Assembly: GCF_014646115.1 (NCBI RefSeq)
Contig: NZ_BMMV01000004.1
Location: forward strand, 186,001 to 250,000
Direction of reading: 5' to 3'
From: Streptomyces camponoticapitis
Lineage (GTDB): Bacteria > Actinomycetota > Actinomycetes > Streptomycetales > Streptomycetaceae
Length of the DNA: 64,000 bases
Shown here: positions 16,347-25,163 of the stretch, in pieces
Layout: each line of letters starts with the position of its first letter
Position numbering within the stretch: the stretch's first letter is position 1
Program-made: the position numbers and the translations under genes
Notes under the pieces: generated by a model
The model's database searches: none
What the model was told of the DNA's origin: nothing
Seen by the model: only the letters and a program-made list of their open reading frames with translations

Positions 16347-16928
16347 CTATGCGAGATCGGGTGTCGGGCGGGCCCCGGCCCACGGGCCCGGCGCCACCAC
16401 GTCGGGCTCCTCGGCCACCTTCGTGTCGAAGAGCGTGAAGCCACGCCGCAGATAGTTGTCCATCGCGTACCGCCCGTCCTTGGAGCAGGTGTGCAGCCAG
16501 ACCCGCTTCGTCGGGGTCCGCCCCGGCCGGCGCTCCGCCATGTCCCAGGCGCGGGCCACCGCGTACGACAGCAGATGCCCGCCGATCCGGCGGCCCCGGA
16601 AGGCGGGGACGAGCCCGAAGTACGCGATCTCGACCGTGCCGTCCTCCTGCGCCTCCAGCTCCGCGTACCCGGCCGGGGTGCCCTTCTCGTACGCCACCCA
16701 GGTCTCGACACCGGGCCGGGAGACGGCCTCGTGCCACTCCTCGTACGACCACGCGAGCCGGTCGGTCCAGCGGATGTCACCGCCGACGGCCGTGTAGAGG
16801 AACCGGCTGAACTCCGCCGAGGGGATCTCCGACCGGATGATCCGCACCTCGCCCTCGGGCTCCGAGGCCGGCCGCAGATCGGCGGGGGAGGTCTGCTCCA
16901 GGGACCACGTGGTCACAGTGATGCTCAT
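16347..16928 (-). CDS. GNAT family N-acetyltransferase
   Basis: This 193-residue protein has a GNAT core. The beta4 strand is TVEIAYFGLVPAFRGRRIGG, containing the acetyl-CoA pyrophosphate loop R-x-x-R-x-G-G. The preceding segment GYAELEAQEDG and the later RVWLHTCSKDGRYAMDNYLR also fit the fold. The ATG at 16928 is the first start that gives a normal GNAT N-terminus. It is encoded just upstream of the cys leader ORF on the same strand, with a 68-nt gap, so read-through is possible. The substrate is unknown. Confidence 0.87.
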   Translation of the reverse strand: MSITVTTWSLEQTSPADLRPASEPEGEVRIIRSEIPSAEFSRFLYTAVGGDIRWTDRLAWSYEEWHEAVSRPGVETWVAYEKGTPAGYAELEAQEDGTVEIAYFGLVPAFRGRRIGGHLLSYAVARAWDMAERRPGRTPTKRVWLHTCSKDGRYAMDNYLRRGFTLFDTKVAEEPDVVAPGPWAGARPTPDLA

Positions 16929-17034
16929 GGTCGCCAGGGAACCACGCGGCCCAGCACCGGCCAAACCGTGTTCCCCGGCCGGGTGAACAGCGGCGTTCGC
17001 ACCCGGCCCGCCCGCCCTTCCCCGGCCTCCGGCC

Positions 17035-18339
17035 CTATCCCTGGCCCTGTCCGTGGTCCCGCCGGGACAGCCGGCCGCCCGCCACCGCCGGCGCCGTCGA
17101 GTGCGGCAGCAGATCCGCCGGGTGCTCCGGCCGTACGACCTCCACCTCGACCTCCTCGCTGAAGCGGTACGGCCGGTGGGCCAGCACCCCCGCCAGATGA
17201 CGGCGCACCCGCGACATCTCGGCCCGCACCGTCACCGTGCGCGTCGGGTCCCCGAAGACGTCGGCCGCCAGCTCCGCCGCGCTCCGGCCGTCCCGGTGCA
17301 CCGCCAGGACGTAGAGCAGCTCCGCGTGGCGCGGCGTCAGCTCCTGCGCCCAGCTGCCCGCCGACCCCGAGACCGTCAGGGACCAGCGCCGGGGCCGGCT
17401 CAGATCCAGCACCACCTTGCTCGGCGCGTCCGGCGGCGGCTCCTCCTCCACCGTCAGCAGCCAGCCGCCGGGCAGCGGCTCGACGGTGCACATGCCGAGG
17501 GACGGCAGCCAGAGCCGCCCCGGCCGGAGCGACTTGGGCAGCGGCAGCCGGTCCACCGGCGCCATCCCCGTGACGGCGGCCGTCCAGCCGTGCGTGTCGA
17601 CGGCGACGGCCCGCCCGCCCACCCGGGACAGGATCGGCGCCGCCACCGAGCGCAGCCGCCCCACGGCCCGCTGGTGCCGCTCCCGCAGCTCGCTCTCGGC
17701 GAGCCTGGCGACGGAGGTGACCAGCGCCAGCGTCGTCGGGTGGAAACCCGCCGCCGGGCCGCTCACGTCGATGGCACCCAGCAGCCGCCCGTCACGCGGG
17801 TCGTGCACCGGCGCGGCCGCGCAGGTCCAGTGGGTCAGGGTGTGTACGAAGTGCTCGGCGGAGTGGACCTGGACCGGGGCCCTGGCGGCCAGCGCCGTAC
17901 CGATGGCGTTGGTCCCGGTGACCTGCTCCGACCAGGCCGCGCCCTCCGCGAGGCTGATGGCGTCGGCCTGCCGGCTCACCTTCGGGTTCCCCTCGCGCCA
18001 CAGGACCCGGCCCTGGTCGTCCGAGACCACCAGGATCTGGACCGTCGCGTCGGCGACGTCGGTCAGCCCGCCGGTGACGCCGCGTATCACCTCCGCGAGT
18101 GCCGATGTACGACGCCGGTGTTCGAGTTCCTCCGCCCCGAGCACCGCCCGCCCGGTCTGCCGGTCGGGGTCCACACCCAGCCGCCGCATCCGCTGCCACG
18201 ACGCCCCGATGACGGGACGGGGCGCCATCGGCGGCCGGTCACCCGCCAGCGACGCCTCCCGGATCCGCTGGAGCAGCCGCGTCGCCCGCCCGCCGTCCAT
18301 CGTCGCGAGGCGTGACAGGTCGAGCGGTGTGTCCTTCAT
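17035..18339 (-). CDS. GAF-domain transcriptional regulator
   Basis: This 434-residue protein looks like a one-component sensor-regulator. The N-terminal region (PVIGASWQRMRRLGVDPD) resembles the start of AcoR-type activators, and a GAF domain follows at roughly 80-220 with LAEGAAWSEQVTGTNAIGTA and HWTCAAAPVHDP. There is no AAA+ sigma54 domain. The C-terminal ~90 residues include ELTPRHAELLYVLAVH and TVTVRAEMSRVRRHLAG, which look like a winged-helix DNA-binding domain. Such proteins in streptomycetes often accompany aldehyde or alcohol dehydrogenases, but none is adjacent here. The ATG at 18339 is chosen at the start of homology. Confidence 0.8.
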   Translation of the reverse strand: MKDTPLDLSRLATMDGGRATRLLQRIREASLAGDRPPMAPRPVIGASWQRMRRLGVDPDRQTGRAVLGAEELEHRRRTSALAEVIRGVTGGLTDVADATVQILVVSDDQGRVLWREGNPKVSRQADAISLAEGAAWSEQVTGTNAIGTALAARAPVQVHSAEHFVHTLTHWTCAAAPVHDPRDGRLLGAIDVSGPAAGFHPTTLALVTSVARLAESELRERHQRAVGRLRSVAAPILSRVGGRAVAVDTHGWTAAVTGMAPVDRLPLPKSLRPGRLWLPSLGMCTVEPLPGGWLLTVEEEPPPDAPSKVVLDLSRPRRWSLTVSGSAGSWAQELTPRHAELLYVLAVHRDGRSAAELAADVFGDPTRTVTVRAEMSRVRRHLAGVLAHRPYRFSEEVEVEVVRPEHPADLLPHSTAPAVAGGRLSRRDHGQGQG

Positions 18340-18689
18340 CGGAGCCCCCCGCCGCGTACGGTGCGTCTGTCGATTCCGCGATGTCCGGGCGGACACGCAC
18401 CTCTGCCCGAGCCGGGATCCGGCCGTCCGGTGCTGTTCGCTCCTCCCACCATCGTGCCGTTCCGGCCCGCGCCGGGCGCGACGATTTCGGATTTTCCGCA
18501 ACGGCTTGCAACTCTGGCAGACAGCCACCGCATACGTGAGGGTGACATCACGCCGAGGGTGGTGCCGTGTCGGCGCAGCACCACCCTCGGCCCCCCCCGA
18601 CGCGCGTTTGCGTCCGGCCGGTTCCCGGGCGAACGACGGCCGCCCGTCACCGGTCGGACGGCGGGCCGGACGGCGGGTCGGACGGCCGG
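18340..18689. other. Intergenic region between aidB and the GAF regulator
   Basis: This 350-nt stretch carries the aidB terminator (18553-18590) and part of a 12-bp tandem repeat at its right end. The rest presumably holds the promoter of the GAF regulator gene. A locally AT-richer patch around 18480-18540 is the best candidate for it. No additional gene was recognised. Confidence 0.5.
18553..18590 (-). terminator. Hairpin terminator downstream of aidB
   Basis: CCGAGGGTGGTGC (18553-18565) pairs perfectly with 18578-18590, giving a 13-bp stem and 12-nt loop about 100 nt after the aidB stop. No T-tract follows, which is usual for Streptomyces terminators. Confidence 0.7.
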
Positions 18690-18700
18690 TCAGACGGCCC
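18653..18700. repeat. Four tandem 12-bp units at the 3' end of aidB
   Basis: Four near-identical 12-mers of form gtcggacggcgg lie at 18653-18664, 18665-18676, 18677-18688 and 18689-18700. The last unit overlaps the aidB 3' end. It is likely a replication-slippage repeat without known function. Confidence 0.6.
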
Positions 18701-20333
18701 GCGCCCGCGTCACCACCGACTCCAGGTCCAGAGTGTGCGGCAGCGTACCGAAGGCCGTACCCCAGTCCCCGCCGAGCCGTGACGCGCAGAACGCGTCCGC
18801 GACCGCCGACGGCGCCCACCGCACCAGCAGCGAGCCCTGGAGCACCAGCGCCATCCGCTCCACCAGCCGCCGGGCACGGGCCTCGATGCCGTCCAGATCC
18901 GCCAGTTCGGTCAGCAGGTCCTTGATCGCCCCGTCCAGCCGGTGGTCCGCGCCGCGCGCCTTGCCGACCTCCTGGAGGAACGCGTTCAGCGCCTCCGGCT
19001 CGCGCTGGAGCGCGCGCAGCACGTCGAGTGCCTGGACGTTCCCCGAGCCCTCCCAGATCGAGTTCAGCGGCGACTCACGCAGCAGCCGGGGCATCCCGGA
19101 CTCCTCCACGTAGCCGTTGCCGCCCAGACATTCGAGGGCTTCGGCGGCCACCGGCGTACAACGCTTCGTCACCCAGTACTTGGCCGTCGGCACCGCGAGC
19201 CGCAGAAACGCCCGCTCCGCCTCCGAACCCGTGCTCTGCACGGCATCCTGGGCCGCCGCCAGCCGCAGCCCCAGCGTCGTCGCCGCCTCCGACTCCAGCG
19301 CCAGATCGGCCAGTACGTTGCGCATCAGCGGCTTGTCGATCAGCTCACCGCCGAACGCGCCGCGGTGCGCGGCGTGATGGACCGCCTGCGCGACCGACTG
19401 GCGCATCAGCGCCGCCGAGCCGAGTACGCAGTCCACCCGCGTCGCCGCCACCATCTCGATGATGGTGCGCACCCCGCGCCCCTCCTCACCGACCCGGCGG
19501 GCCCAGGTGCCGTCGAACTCGACCTCGCTCGACGCGTTCGACCGGTTGCCCAGCTTGTCCTTCAGCCGCTGGATCAGGAACACGTTGCGCGTCCCGTCCG
19601 GCAGCACCCGCGGTACGAGGAAACACGTCAGCCCGGCCGGCGCCTGAGCCAGCACCAGGAATCCGTCGCACATCGGCGCGGAGCAGAACCACTTGTGCCC
19701 CGTCAGCAGATACTCGCCGGCCGCGTCCAGCGGGCTCGCGGCGGTCGTGTTGGCCCGTACGTCGCTGCCGCCCTGCTTCTCGGTCATGCCCATCCCGAAC
19801 AGCGCGCCCGCCTTCTGTCCGGCGGGCCGCAGACCGGGCTCGTACCGGTGCGAGGTGAGCCGGGGCTCCCACTCGGCGGCCAACTCCGGGTCCGTCCGCA
19901 GGGCGGGCACCGCCGCGTGCGTCATGGACAGCGGACAGCCGTTCCCGGCCTCCGCCTGCGTCCAGACGTAGAACCCGGCGGCCCGGCGCAGATGACCGTC
20001 GGGGCGGCCCCAGGCGTCCGTCAGCCCCGCCGACACGGCGGCGTCGAGGAGTTGGTGCCAGGCCGGATGGAACTCGACCTCGTCGATCCGGTTGCCGTAA
20101 CGGTCGTGCGTACGCAGCTTCGGCGGGTTCTCGTTGGCCCGCGTCCCCCACTCCTGCGCCCGCGCGGAACCGGCCAGCAGACCGAGCGCGGACAGCTCCG
20201 ACCGTGCCTCGTCGAGGACTTCGGGCGTGGCGTGCCGCTCCAGGCCTTCCGCGAGCGCCCGGTCGCCGCCGAAGACGTCGTATCCGACCAGCGGCGGAAC
20301 CTGGTTGGTCACTGTGTGGGTGGTGGCAGTCAT
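18690..20333 (-). CDS. aidB: AidB-like acyl-CoA dehydrogenase family protein
   Basis: This 547-residue flavoprotein resembles AidB, the alkylation-damage-associated acyl-CoA dehydrogenase homologue, rather than a catabolic ACAD. It has the diagnostic GMGMTEKQGGSDVRANTT and WFCSAPMCDGFLVLAQAP, a long N-terminal region and LECLGGNGYVEESGMPRLLR, which supplies FAD contacts. The length fits AidB (about 540). The ATG at 20333 begins 6 nt after TACCGT, so the mRNA is probably leaderless. The divergent gene starts only 17 bp away. A real dehydrogenase substrate, if any, is unknown. Confidence 0.9.
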   Translation of the reverse strand: MTATTHTVTNQVPPLVGYDVFGGDRALAEGLERHATPEVLDEARSELSALGLLAGSARAQEWGTRANENPPKLRTHDRYGNRIDEVEFHPAWHQLLDAAVSAGLTDAWGRPDGHLRRAAGFYVWTQAEAGNGCPLSMTHAAVPALRTDPELAAEWEPRLTSHRYEPGLRPAGQKAGALFGMGMTEKQGGSDVRANTTAASPLDAAGEYLLTGHKWFCSAPMCDGFLVLAQAPAGLTCFLVPRVLPDGTRNVFLIQRLKDKLGNRSNASSEVEFDGTWARRVGEEGRGVRTIIEMVAATRVDCVLGSAALMRQSVAQAVHHAAHRGAFGGELIDKPLMRNVLADLALESEAATTLGLRLAAAQDAVQSTGSEAERAFLRLAVPTAKYWVTKRCTPVAAEALECLGGNGYVEESGMPRLLRESPLNSIWEGSGNVQALDVLRALQREPEALNAFLQEVGKARGADHRLDGAIKDLLTELADLDGIEARARRLVERMALVLQGSLLVRWAPSAVADAFCASRLGGDWGTAFGTLPHTLDLESVVTRARAV

Positions 20334-20338
20334 GCCGC

Positions 20339-20345
20339 TACGGTA
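20339..20345. promoter_or_regulatory. Shared -10 region of two divergent leaderless genes
   Basis: On the plus strand TACGGT (20339-20344) lies 6 nt before the GTG at 20351. On the minus strand TACCGT (20345-20340) lies 6 nt before the ATG at 20333. One 7-bp core could therefore act as -10 for aidB and for the YihY-family gene, and the two could not fire at once. Confidence 0.5.
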
Positions 20346-20350
20346 AGGAG

Positions 20351-21493
20351 GTGCAGGCAGCAAACGAAACACCCGAGCGGCCATCGGGCCGACTCCGCCG
20401 ACTCCGCCGGGTCCGAGCCCTCTACCGCAACGTCTCGAAGCGGAAGATGGCCTGGCTGCTGCTGAAAGACACGGTCAACTCGTGCATCGAGTACAGAATC
20501 CTCGGTCTCGCGGCGGAGGCGGCCTTCTTCACGCTGCTCTCCCTGCCGCCGTTGATGCTCGGTCTTCTCGGCCTGCTCGGGTACATAGACGACTGGACGA
20601 ACACCACCACCGTCGCCTCGATCGAGGAGAACATCCTCACCGCGGTCGGCACGGTCCTCTCGGACCGCGGAGTCGACCAGATCGCGAAACCCCTCCTGGC
20701 GGACGTCACGCACGGCGGACGCCCCGACCTGATCTCCATCGGTTTCGCGATCGCGCTCTGGTCGGGCTCACGGGCGGTGAACGTCTTCATCGACACGATC
20801 ACGGTGATGTACGGACTCGACGGCCGGCGCGGCATCGTCGCCACCCGGCTGCTCGCCTTCCTCCTGTACATCGTGGCGCTGCTCATCGGCGCCGTCGTGC
20901 TGCCGCTCGCGGTGGTGGGGCCGGACAGAGTCGTCGACATCATCCCGTGGGGCACGGAGGTCGCCAGCGTCCTGTACTGGCCGGTGGTGATCCTGCTCTC
21001 CATCGCCTTCCTGACCACGCTCTACCACGTGTCCGTGCCCGCGCGGTCGCCCTGGATAGAGGACGTGCCGGGCGCCCTCGTCGCCCTCGGCATGTGGGTC
21101 TTCGGCAGCTTCCTGCTGCGGATCTACCTCACCAGTACGGTCGAGGGCCCCACCATCTACGGATCGCTGGCCGCCCCCATCGCGGTGCTCCTGTGGATCG
21201 GGATCTCGGCCTTCGCCGTCCTGGTCGGCGCGGCGGTCAACGCCGCCATCGACCGGGTCTGGCCGTCCGTCGCCACGGCGGCGGCCCGCGCGGCCAACGA
21301 CCGGCTCAGGGCCGCGCAGGCGGCGGAGCTGGTGGCGCGGGTGGAGGCCCTCTCGGGGGAGATGGACGAGGGCGAGTACGGCCCCGACCCGGACATGCCC
21401 TCGGAGTTCCCGGAGCGGTGGTCCCGCTTCCTGCCGCCCGACGACCTGAAGTCCCGCTTCCACTCGGGCCGGGACAAGGAGCAGAAGCCGTAG
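20351..21493 (+). CDS. YihY/virulence factor BrkB family membrane protein
   Basis: This 380-residue integral membrane protein has about six hydrophobic segments between residues 50 and 310. They include SCIEYRILGLAAEAAFFTLL, the family's N-terminal signature, and PLMLGLLGLLGYIDD. The charged C-terminal tail (~80 residues) is cytoplasmic. YihY/BrkB proteins are of uncertain function; RNase BN annotation is historical. The GTG at 20351 directly follows AAGGAG without spacing but fits the leaderless promoter at 20339. An internal ATG at 20448 is an alternative. The gene is divergent from aidB. Confidence 0.87.
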   Translation: MQAANETPERPSGRLRRLRRVRALYRNVSKRKMAWLLLKDTVNSCIEYRILGLAAEAAFFTLLSLPPLMLGLLGLLGYIDDWTNTTTVASIEENILTAVGTVLSDRGVDQIAKPLLADVTHGGRPDLISIGFAIALWSGSRAVNVFIDTITVMYGLDGRRGIVATRLLAFLLYIVALLIGAVVLPLAVVGPDRVVDIIPWGTEVASVLYWPVVILLSIAFLTTLYHVSVPARSPWIEDVPGALVALGMWVFGSFLLRIYLTSTVEGPTIYGSLAAPIAVLLWIGISAFAVLVGAAVNAAIDRVWPSVATAAARAANDRLRAAQAAELVARVEALSGEMDEGEYGPDPDMPSEFPERWSRFLPPDDLKSRFHSGRDKEQKP

Positions 21494-21502
21494 CCTGGAG
21501 GT

Positions 21503-22258
21503 GTGTACAGGGAACGGGCCTCGCGGGTCGAGGGCGTCGTCGTATGGACGCGGACAGCGCCGGTACGGGCCGACGGCCCCGTCTATCCGGTCCTGCCGGA
21601 CGGCTGCATGGACCTGCTCTGGATCGGCGGCCGGCTGGGTGTGGCCGGCCCCGACACCCACGCCTACCAGCCGAATCTCCAGGGCGGCACCGTCGGCGGC
21701 GGTGGCGAGTGTGTGGGGGTCCGCTTCGCGCCCGGCATCGCGCCCGCGCTCCTGGGCGTACCGGCGCACGAACTGCGTGACCTGAGGGTGGATCTCGCCG
21801 ACCTGTGGCCGGGCCCCGAGTCACGCGAGATCGTCGAGCGCGTCGCCACCGCCGCCGACCCGGCCGCCGCCCTCGAATCGGTGGCGCTGCGGCGGATGGC
21901 GCTCGCCGGGCCGCCCGACCCCCTGCTGCGGGCCGTCGTGGACGGGCTCGACGCGGGGCGTACGGTCGCCTCCGTCGCCGACACCGTCGGCCTCGGCACC
22001 CGCCGGCTGCACCGCCGCTCCCTCGACGCCTTCGGCTACGGCCCCAAGACCCTGGCCCGCGTCCTGAGGCTCCAGCGCGCGCTCGCGCTCGTACGGGCCG
22101 GGGCGCCGTACGCGGAGGCCGCCGTCGCCGCCGGCTGCGCCGACCAGGCGCATCTCGCCAGGGAGACGCGCGATCTGGCCGGCCTCACGCTCGGTGCCTA
22201 CGAGGCGTTGGCGAACAGCGAGACGCCGCAGCCGTCCGGGTCGAGCACGACCGCGTAA
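21503..22258 (+). CDS. AraC-family regulator with DUF6597-type sensor domain
   Basis: This 251-residue regulator has an N-terminal ligand-binding region containing [16 protein letters not shown] and [20 protein letters not shown], typical of the DUF6597 module. A C-terminal AraC HTH domain follows (about 145-240), with [20 protein letters not shown] and [17 protein letters not shown]. The GTG at 21503 is preceded by CTGGAGG. It follows the YihY gene by 9 nt and its 3' end overlaps the convergent VOC gene by 61 bp, so the two antisense transcripts may interfere. Confidence 0.87.
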   Translation: MYRERASRVEGVVVWTRTAPVRADGPVYPVLPDGCMDLLWIGGRLGVAGPDTHAYQPNLQGGTVGGGGECVGVRFAPGIAPALLGVPAHELRDLRVDLADLWPGPESREIVERVATAADPAAALESVALRRMALAGPPDPLLRAVVDGLDAGRTVASVADTVGLGTRRLHRRSLDAFGYGPKTLARVLRLQRALALVRAGAPYAEAAVAAGCADQAHLARETRDLAGLTLGAYEALANSETPQPSGSSTTA

Positions 22259-22590
22259 CGCTGCCCCCAGGTCGCGTCCCACGGCTTGAGGTGCCCGCGG
22301 TACCCGGCGCCCACCAGCGCGTCGTAGACGGCGTCGACCTCGGCGGGGCTGTCGCAGAGGAAGTTCAGGCCGACCCGGTCACCGTTCGACGGCGCGGTCC
22401 AGCCGGGGTCGAAGGACCGTACGACCTCCTCGGTGTCCCACGCGATACGCGTTCCGCCGGGCAGGGCGGCCTCCACATGAGGAGCGGAGTCCGCGTCGGC
22501 GGGGATGTCCAGGCCGAGCCTGCGGTAGAAGGCGAGAGAGGCCGCCATGTCGGAGACGACGATGCCGATCAGATCAAATCGTGGAGTCAT
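22198..22590 (-). CDS. VOC/glyoxalase-family protein
   Basis: This 130-residue protein of the vicinal oxygen chelate fold has two betaalphabetabetabeta units. The first starts [20 protein letters not shown] and the second ends [23 protein letters not shown] proteins include dioxygenases, glyoxalases and antibiotic-binding resistance proteins. The metal ligand pattern is not obvious here, so it could be a binding protein. The ATG at 22590 begins the fold exactly. It overlaps the AraC gene on the opposite strand by 61 bp, a pairing often seen for VOC genes in actinomycetes. Confidence 0.85.
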   Translation of the reverse strand: MTPRFDLIGIVVSDMAASLAFYRRLGLDIPADADSAPHVEAALPGGTRIAWDTEEVVRSFDPGWTAPSNGDRVGLNFLCDSPAEVDAVYDALVGAGYRGHLKPWDATWGQRYAVVLDPDGCGVSLFANAS

Positions 22591-22658
22591 GGGTCCAACG
22601 TAGGCGGGGGCCGGCCGACCGGTCTTGAACGAATCGGACGCGAGGAGCCGGCGCCCCT

Positions 22659-22677
22659 CGTTCGATAACCTCGAACG
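22659..22677 (+). promoter_or_regulatory. Inverted repeat overlapping the -10 of the histidine kinase gene
   Basis: CGTTCGA (22659-22665) and TCGAACG (22671-22677) form a perfect 7-bp inverted repeat that ends at the GTG start codon. TAACCT (22666-22671), a -10-like sequence 6 nt before the GTG, lies inside it. A protein bound here would block or position RNA polymerase. GTTCG...CGAAC half-sites recur at 26157-26170. Confidence 0.55.
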
Positions 22678-24354
22678 GTGCGACCACGGGGTGGGAACGG
22701 CGTGACGGGCGGGCGAGGGGCGGCGACGGGCCGCCTCGGCACTTGGGCGGCCGTGGGCCCAGCCGTACGCGACACCGCCCTGTGGGGAGCGCTGGCCGCG
22801 TTCACCCTCGCCTGGTTCGTGGGCCACCCCGACTCTTCCGTCGCGCTGGAGCTGGTGCTCCCGCTGCTCGTTCTCGCGGTCGCGATACCGGGCCGCCGCC
22901 GATGGCCCGTGGCCGCCGTGTTCGCTGTCAACGCACTCTGCGCGCTGGGCCTCGCCCACCCCGCCACCCCCGCCAACGCGTACGTCCTCGCGCTGGCGGT
23001 CCTCGCCTGTCTGCTGGGTACGGGACCGACGACCACCCGCTCCACGCTGCTGACGTTCGGCGGCTGCCTGGCCCTCGACCTGGCGCTCTGCGCCGTGCTG
23101 GGCGTGGAGGCGGTGTGGTGGTACTGGACGCTGACGATCCTGCCCCTGGCACTGGTCGTGCCCTGGCTCTTCGGCCGCTACTGGCAGGCCCAGCTCGCGC
23201 TCGTACGCGGCGGCTGGCAGCGGGCACAACTCCTGGAGCGGCAGCAGCGCCTCGTCGCCGAACAGGCCCGGCTGCGGGAACGGACCCGGATCGCCGCCGA
23301 CACGCACGACTTCCTCGGCCATGAACTGAGCCTCATCGCGCTGCGCGCGGGCGCCCTGGAGCTCTCACCCACACTGTCCGGCCGGGACCGGGAGGACCTG
23401 GGGGAGCTGCGGGCGGCGGTGGCGGACGCGGTCGGCCATCTGCGGGACACGGTGGGGGTTTTGCGCGAGGACGAGGACGAGGACGGGGACGAGGGTGATC
23501 GGGACGGCGGGCCGACGGCCGAGTCCGTCGAGGAACTGGTGGACCGGGCGCGGGACTCGGGCGTCGCCGTCGATCTGCGCCGCGAGGGCAGCCCGGCGCC
23601 TCCCGGCCTCTCACCGCTCGTCGAGCGGGCGGTGTACCGAGTGGTGCGGGAGTCGCTGACCAACGCGGCCAAACACGCGCCGGGGGCGGCGGTACGGGTG
23701 CGGATCACGCACAGCGGCGGGCGCACGGAGGTACGGGTGACCAACTCGGCTGCGGCGGCTGGTGAGTTGTCGGCCCGGCCGGGGTCGGGAGGGCGGGGTC
23801 TGGCCGGGCTGCGCGAGCGGGTGCAGGTGGTCGGGGGGTCGCTGCGGGCGGCGCCGCACGAGCAGGGGTTCGAGGTCGTCGCGACGATGCCGGACCAGGT
23901 GGGACCGGACCGGCCGACGGGCCCGGGGCGGGAGCCGGGGGCCGACGCGGGGGCGGTGCCGGGGGCCGACGCGGGATCGGAGTCCGTACGGCAGCTCACC
24001 GCGGCCCGTCGCAGGACCAGGCTGCGGTTCGCCGCCGCGTTCGTGGTGCCCGGCGGATTCGGGCTGATCACCCTCGTGTCCGCCGCCTACGCCGCGTTCC
24101 AGCTGGCGACCTGCGTACTGCGGCCCGCGGACTTCGCCGATCTCCAACTCGGCCAGAACCGAGCCGAGTTCGCGAACGTCCTGCCCGCGCGGCAGTTCCC
24201 CTACGCGTCCGGCGCCGCGAAAGCCAGGCCCCGGCCGCCCGGGACGGTCTGCGAGTTCTACCGCTCGGGCGGCAGCCTCCTCGACCAGGTTGACCTCTAC
24301 CGTCTCTGCTACGCGGGCCCCCGCCTGGTCGCGAAGGACGTGATCCCGGGGTAG
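22678..24354 (+). CDS. LuxR-system sensor histidine kinase with extra C-terminal membrane domain
   Basis: This 558-residue kinase has five or six N-terminal transmembrane segments (35-165). A HisKA_3 dimerisation helix follows, with phospho-acceptor His210 in ADTHDFLGHELSLI. Next comes a HATPase domain with RESLTNAAKHAPG as N box and GRGLAGLRERV as G box. A low-complexity acidic loop (EDEDEDGDEGD) sits between them. Unusually, after the kinase core there is another transmembrane segment (about 450-475) and an ~80-residue tail with two cysteines. The cognate regulator is encoded at 26227-26895, beyond an ABC exporter. The GTG start fits a leaderless promoter. Confidence 0.9.
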   Translation: MRPRGGNGVTGGRGAATGRLGTWAAVGPAVRDTALWGALAAFTLAWFVGHPDSSVALELVLPLLVLAVAIPGRRRWPVAAVFAVNALCALGLAHPATPANAYVLALAVLACLLGTGPTTTRSTLLTFGGCLALDLALCAVLGVEAVWWYWTLTILPLALVVPWLFGRYWQAQLALVRGGWQRAQLLERQQRLVAEQARLRERTRIAADTHDFLGHELSLIALRAGALELSPTLSGRDREDLGELRAAVADAVGHLRDTVGVLREDEDEDGDEGDRDGGPTAESVEELVDRARDSGVAVDLRREGSPAPPGLSPLVERAVYRVVRESLTNAAKHAPGAAVRVRITHSGGRTEVRVTNSAAAAGELSARPGSGGRGLAGLRERVQVVGGSLRAAPHEQGFEVVATMPDQVGPDRPTGPGREPGADAGAVPGADAGSESVRQLTAARRRTRLRFAAAFVVPGGFGLITLVSAAYAAFQLATCVLRPADFADLQLGQNRAEFANVLPARQFPYASGAAKARPRPPGTVCEFYRSGGSLLDQVDLYRLCYAGPRLVAKDVIPG

Positions 24355-24386
24355 ACACACCCCGGACCGGGGCGCACGCAACCGCC

Positions 24387-25163
24387 CTACGCGTCGCGGC
24401 GTCGCAGTACCTCCCGGCCCGCGAGATGCGCGACGGCCGCCCACCCCGTCACGATCAGGAGCCCCACCGGTCGCGGGTACGGCGCCTCGTCGCCCAGCAT
24501 GGAGTGCGTGCCCGCCGCCAGGGGCAGGTGGTCGTTCACCGTCAGCAGCACCTCACCGCCCAGCCCCTCCAGCAGGGTCGGCACGCCGTACAGCAGCAGG
24601 AAGAGCACCGTCAGTACCCCGGCAGGCGCCCGCAGCGCGAACGACATCCCCACCGTCAGCACCGCGACCAGCCCCAAGTAGACGCCGAGCAGCAGCACTT
24701 GACCACCGACCGTGGCGCCGTCGAACGTCGCCCGGCCCTCGAACGACACCCACGCCACCACCGTGCCCAGCACCCCGAGCAGCACCCCGGCCAGAAACGC
24801 GACCGCGCCGGTGACCAGCGCCTTGGCCAGCTGGACGCGGTGTCTGACCGGCACCCACAGCAGCGTCGCGCGCACACTCGTCGTCGCGTACTCGGCCGTC
24901 ACCGAGGTCATCGCCAGGACGCCCACCGCGAACTGCACCAGCACGGCGGCGGCCACCGGCGCGTTGCCGACCGGCTGGACGGGATGGCCGTTGATCCGGG
25001 CGATGGAGCCGTAGTAGAAGGTGAACACCCCCATCAGCGCCACCCCGGCGACCAGGCAGAGATACGCGGCGCGTACGGTCCACAGCTTGGTCCACTCGGC
25101 GGCCACCGCCCCGGGGAGCCCGCCGCCCTCCGGCGCGACCGCCACTCGCGTCGCCGACCTCAT
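24387..25163 (-). CDS. ABC-2 type transporter permease
   Basis: This 258-residue membrane subunit has about six hydrophobic segments. AAEWTKLWTVRAAYLCLVAG near the N-terminus is typical of ABC-2 exporters. TSVTAEYATTSVRATLLWVP marks the family's conserved cytoplasmic loop. It overlaps the ATPase stop by 4 nt (ATGA) and would form the exporter with it. The flanking kinase and regulator suggest it exports, or protects against, a membrane-acting compound. Confidence 0.88.
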   Translation of the reverse strand: MRSATRVAVAPEGGGLPGAVAAEWTKLWTVRAAYLCLVAGVALMGVFTFYYGSIARINGHPVQPVGNAPVAAAVLVQFAVGVLAMTSVTAEYATTSVRATLLWVPVRHRVQLAKALVTGAVAFLAGVLLGVLGTVVAWVSFEGRATFDGATVGGQVLLLGVYLGLVAVLTVGMSFALRAPAGVLTVLFLLLYGVPTLLEGLGGEVLLTVNDHLPLAAGTHSMLGDEAPYPRPVGLLIVTGWAAVAHLAGREVLRRRDA

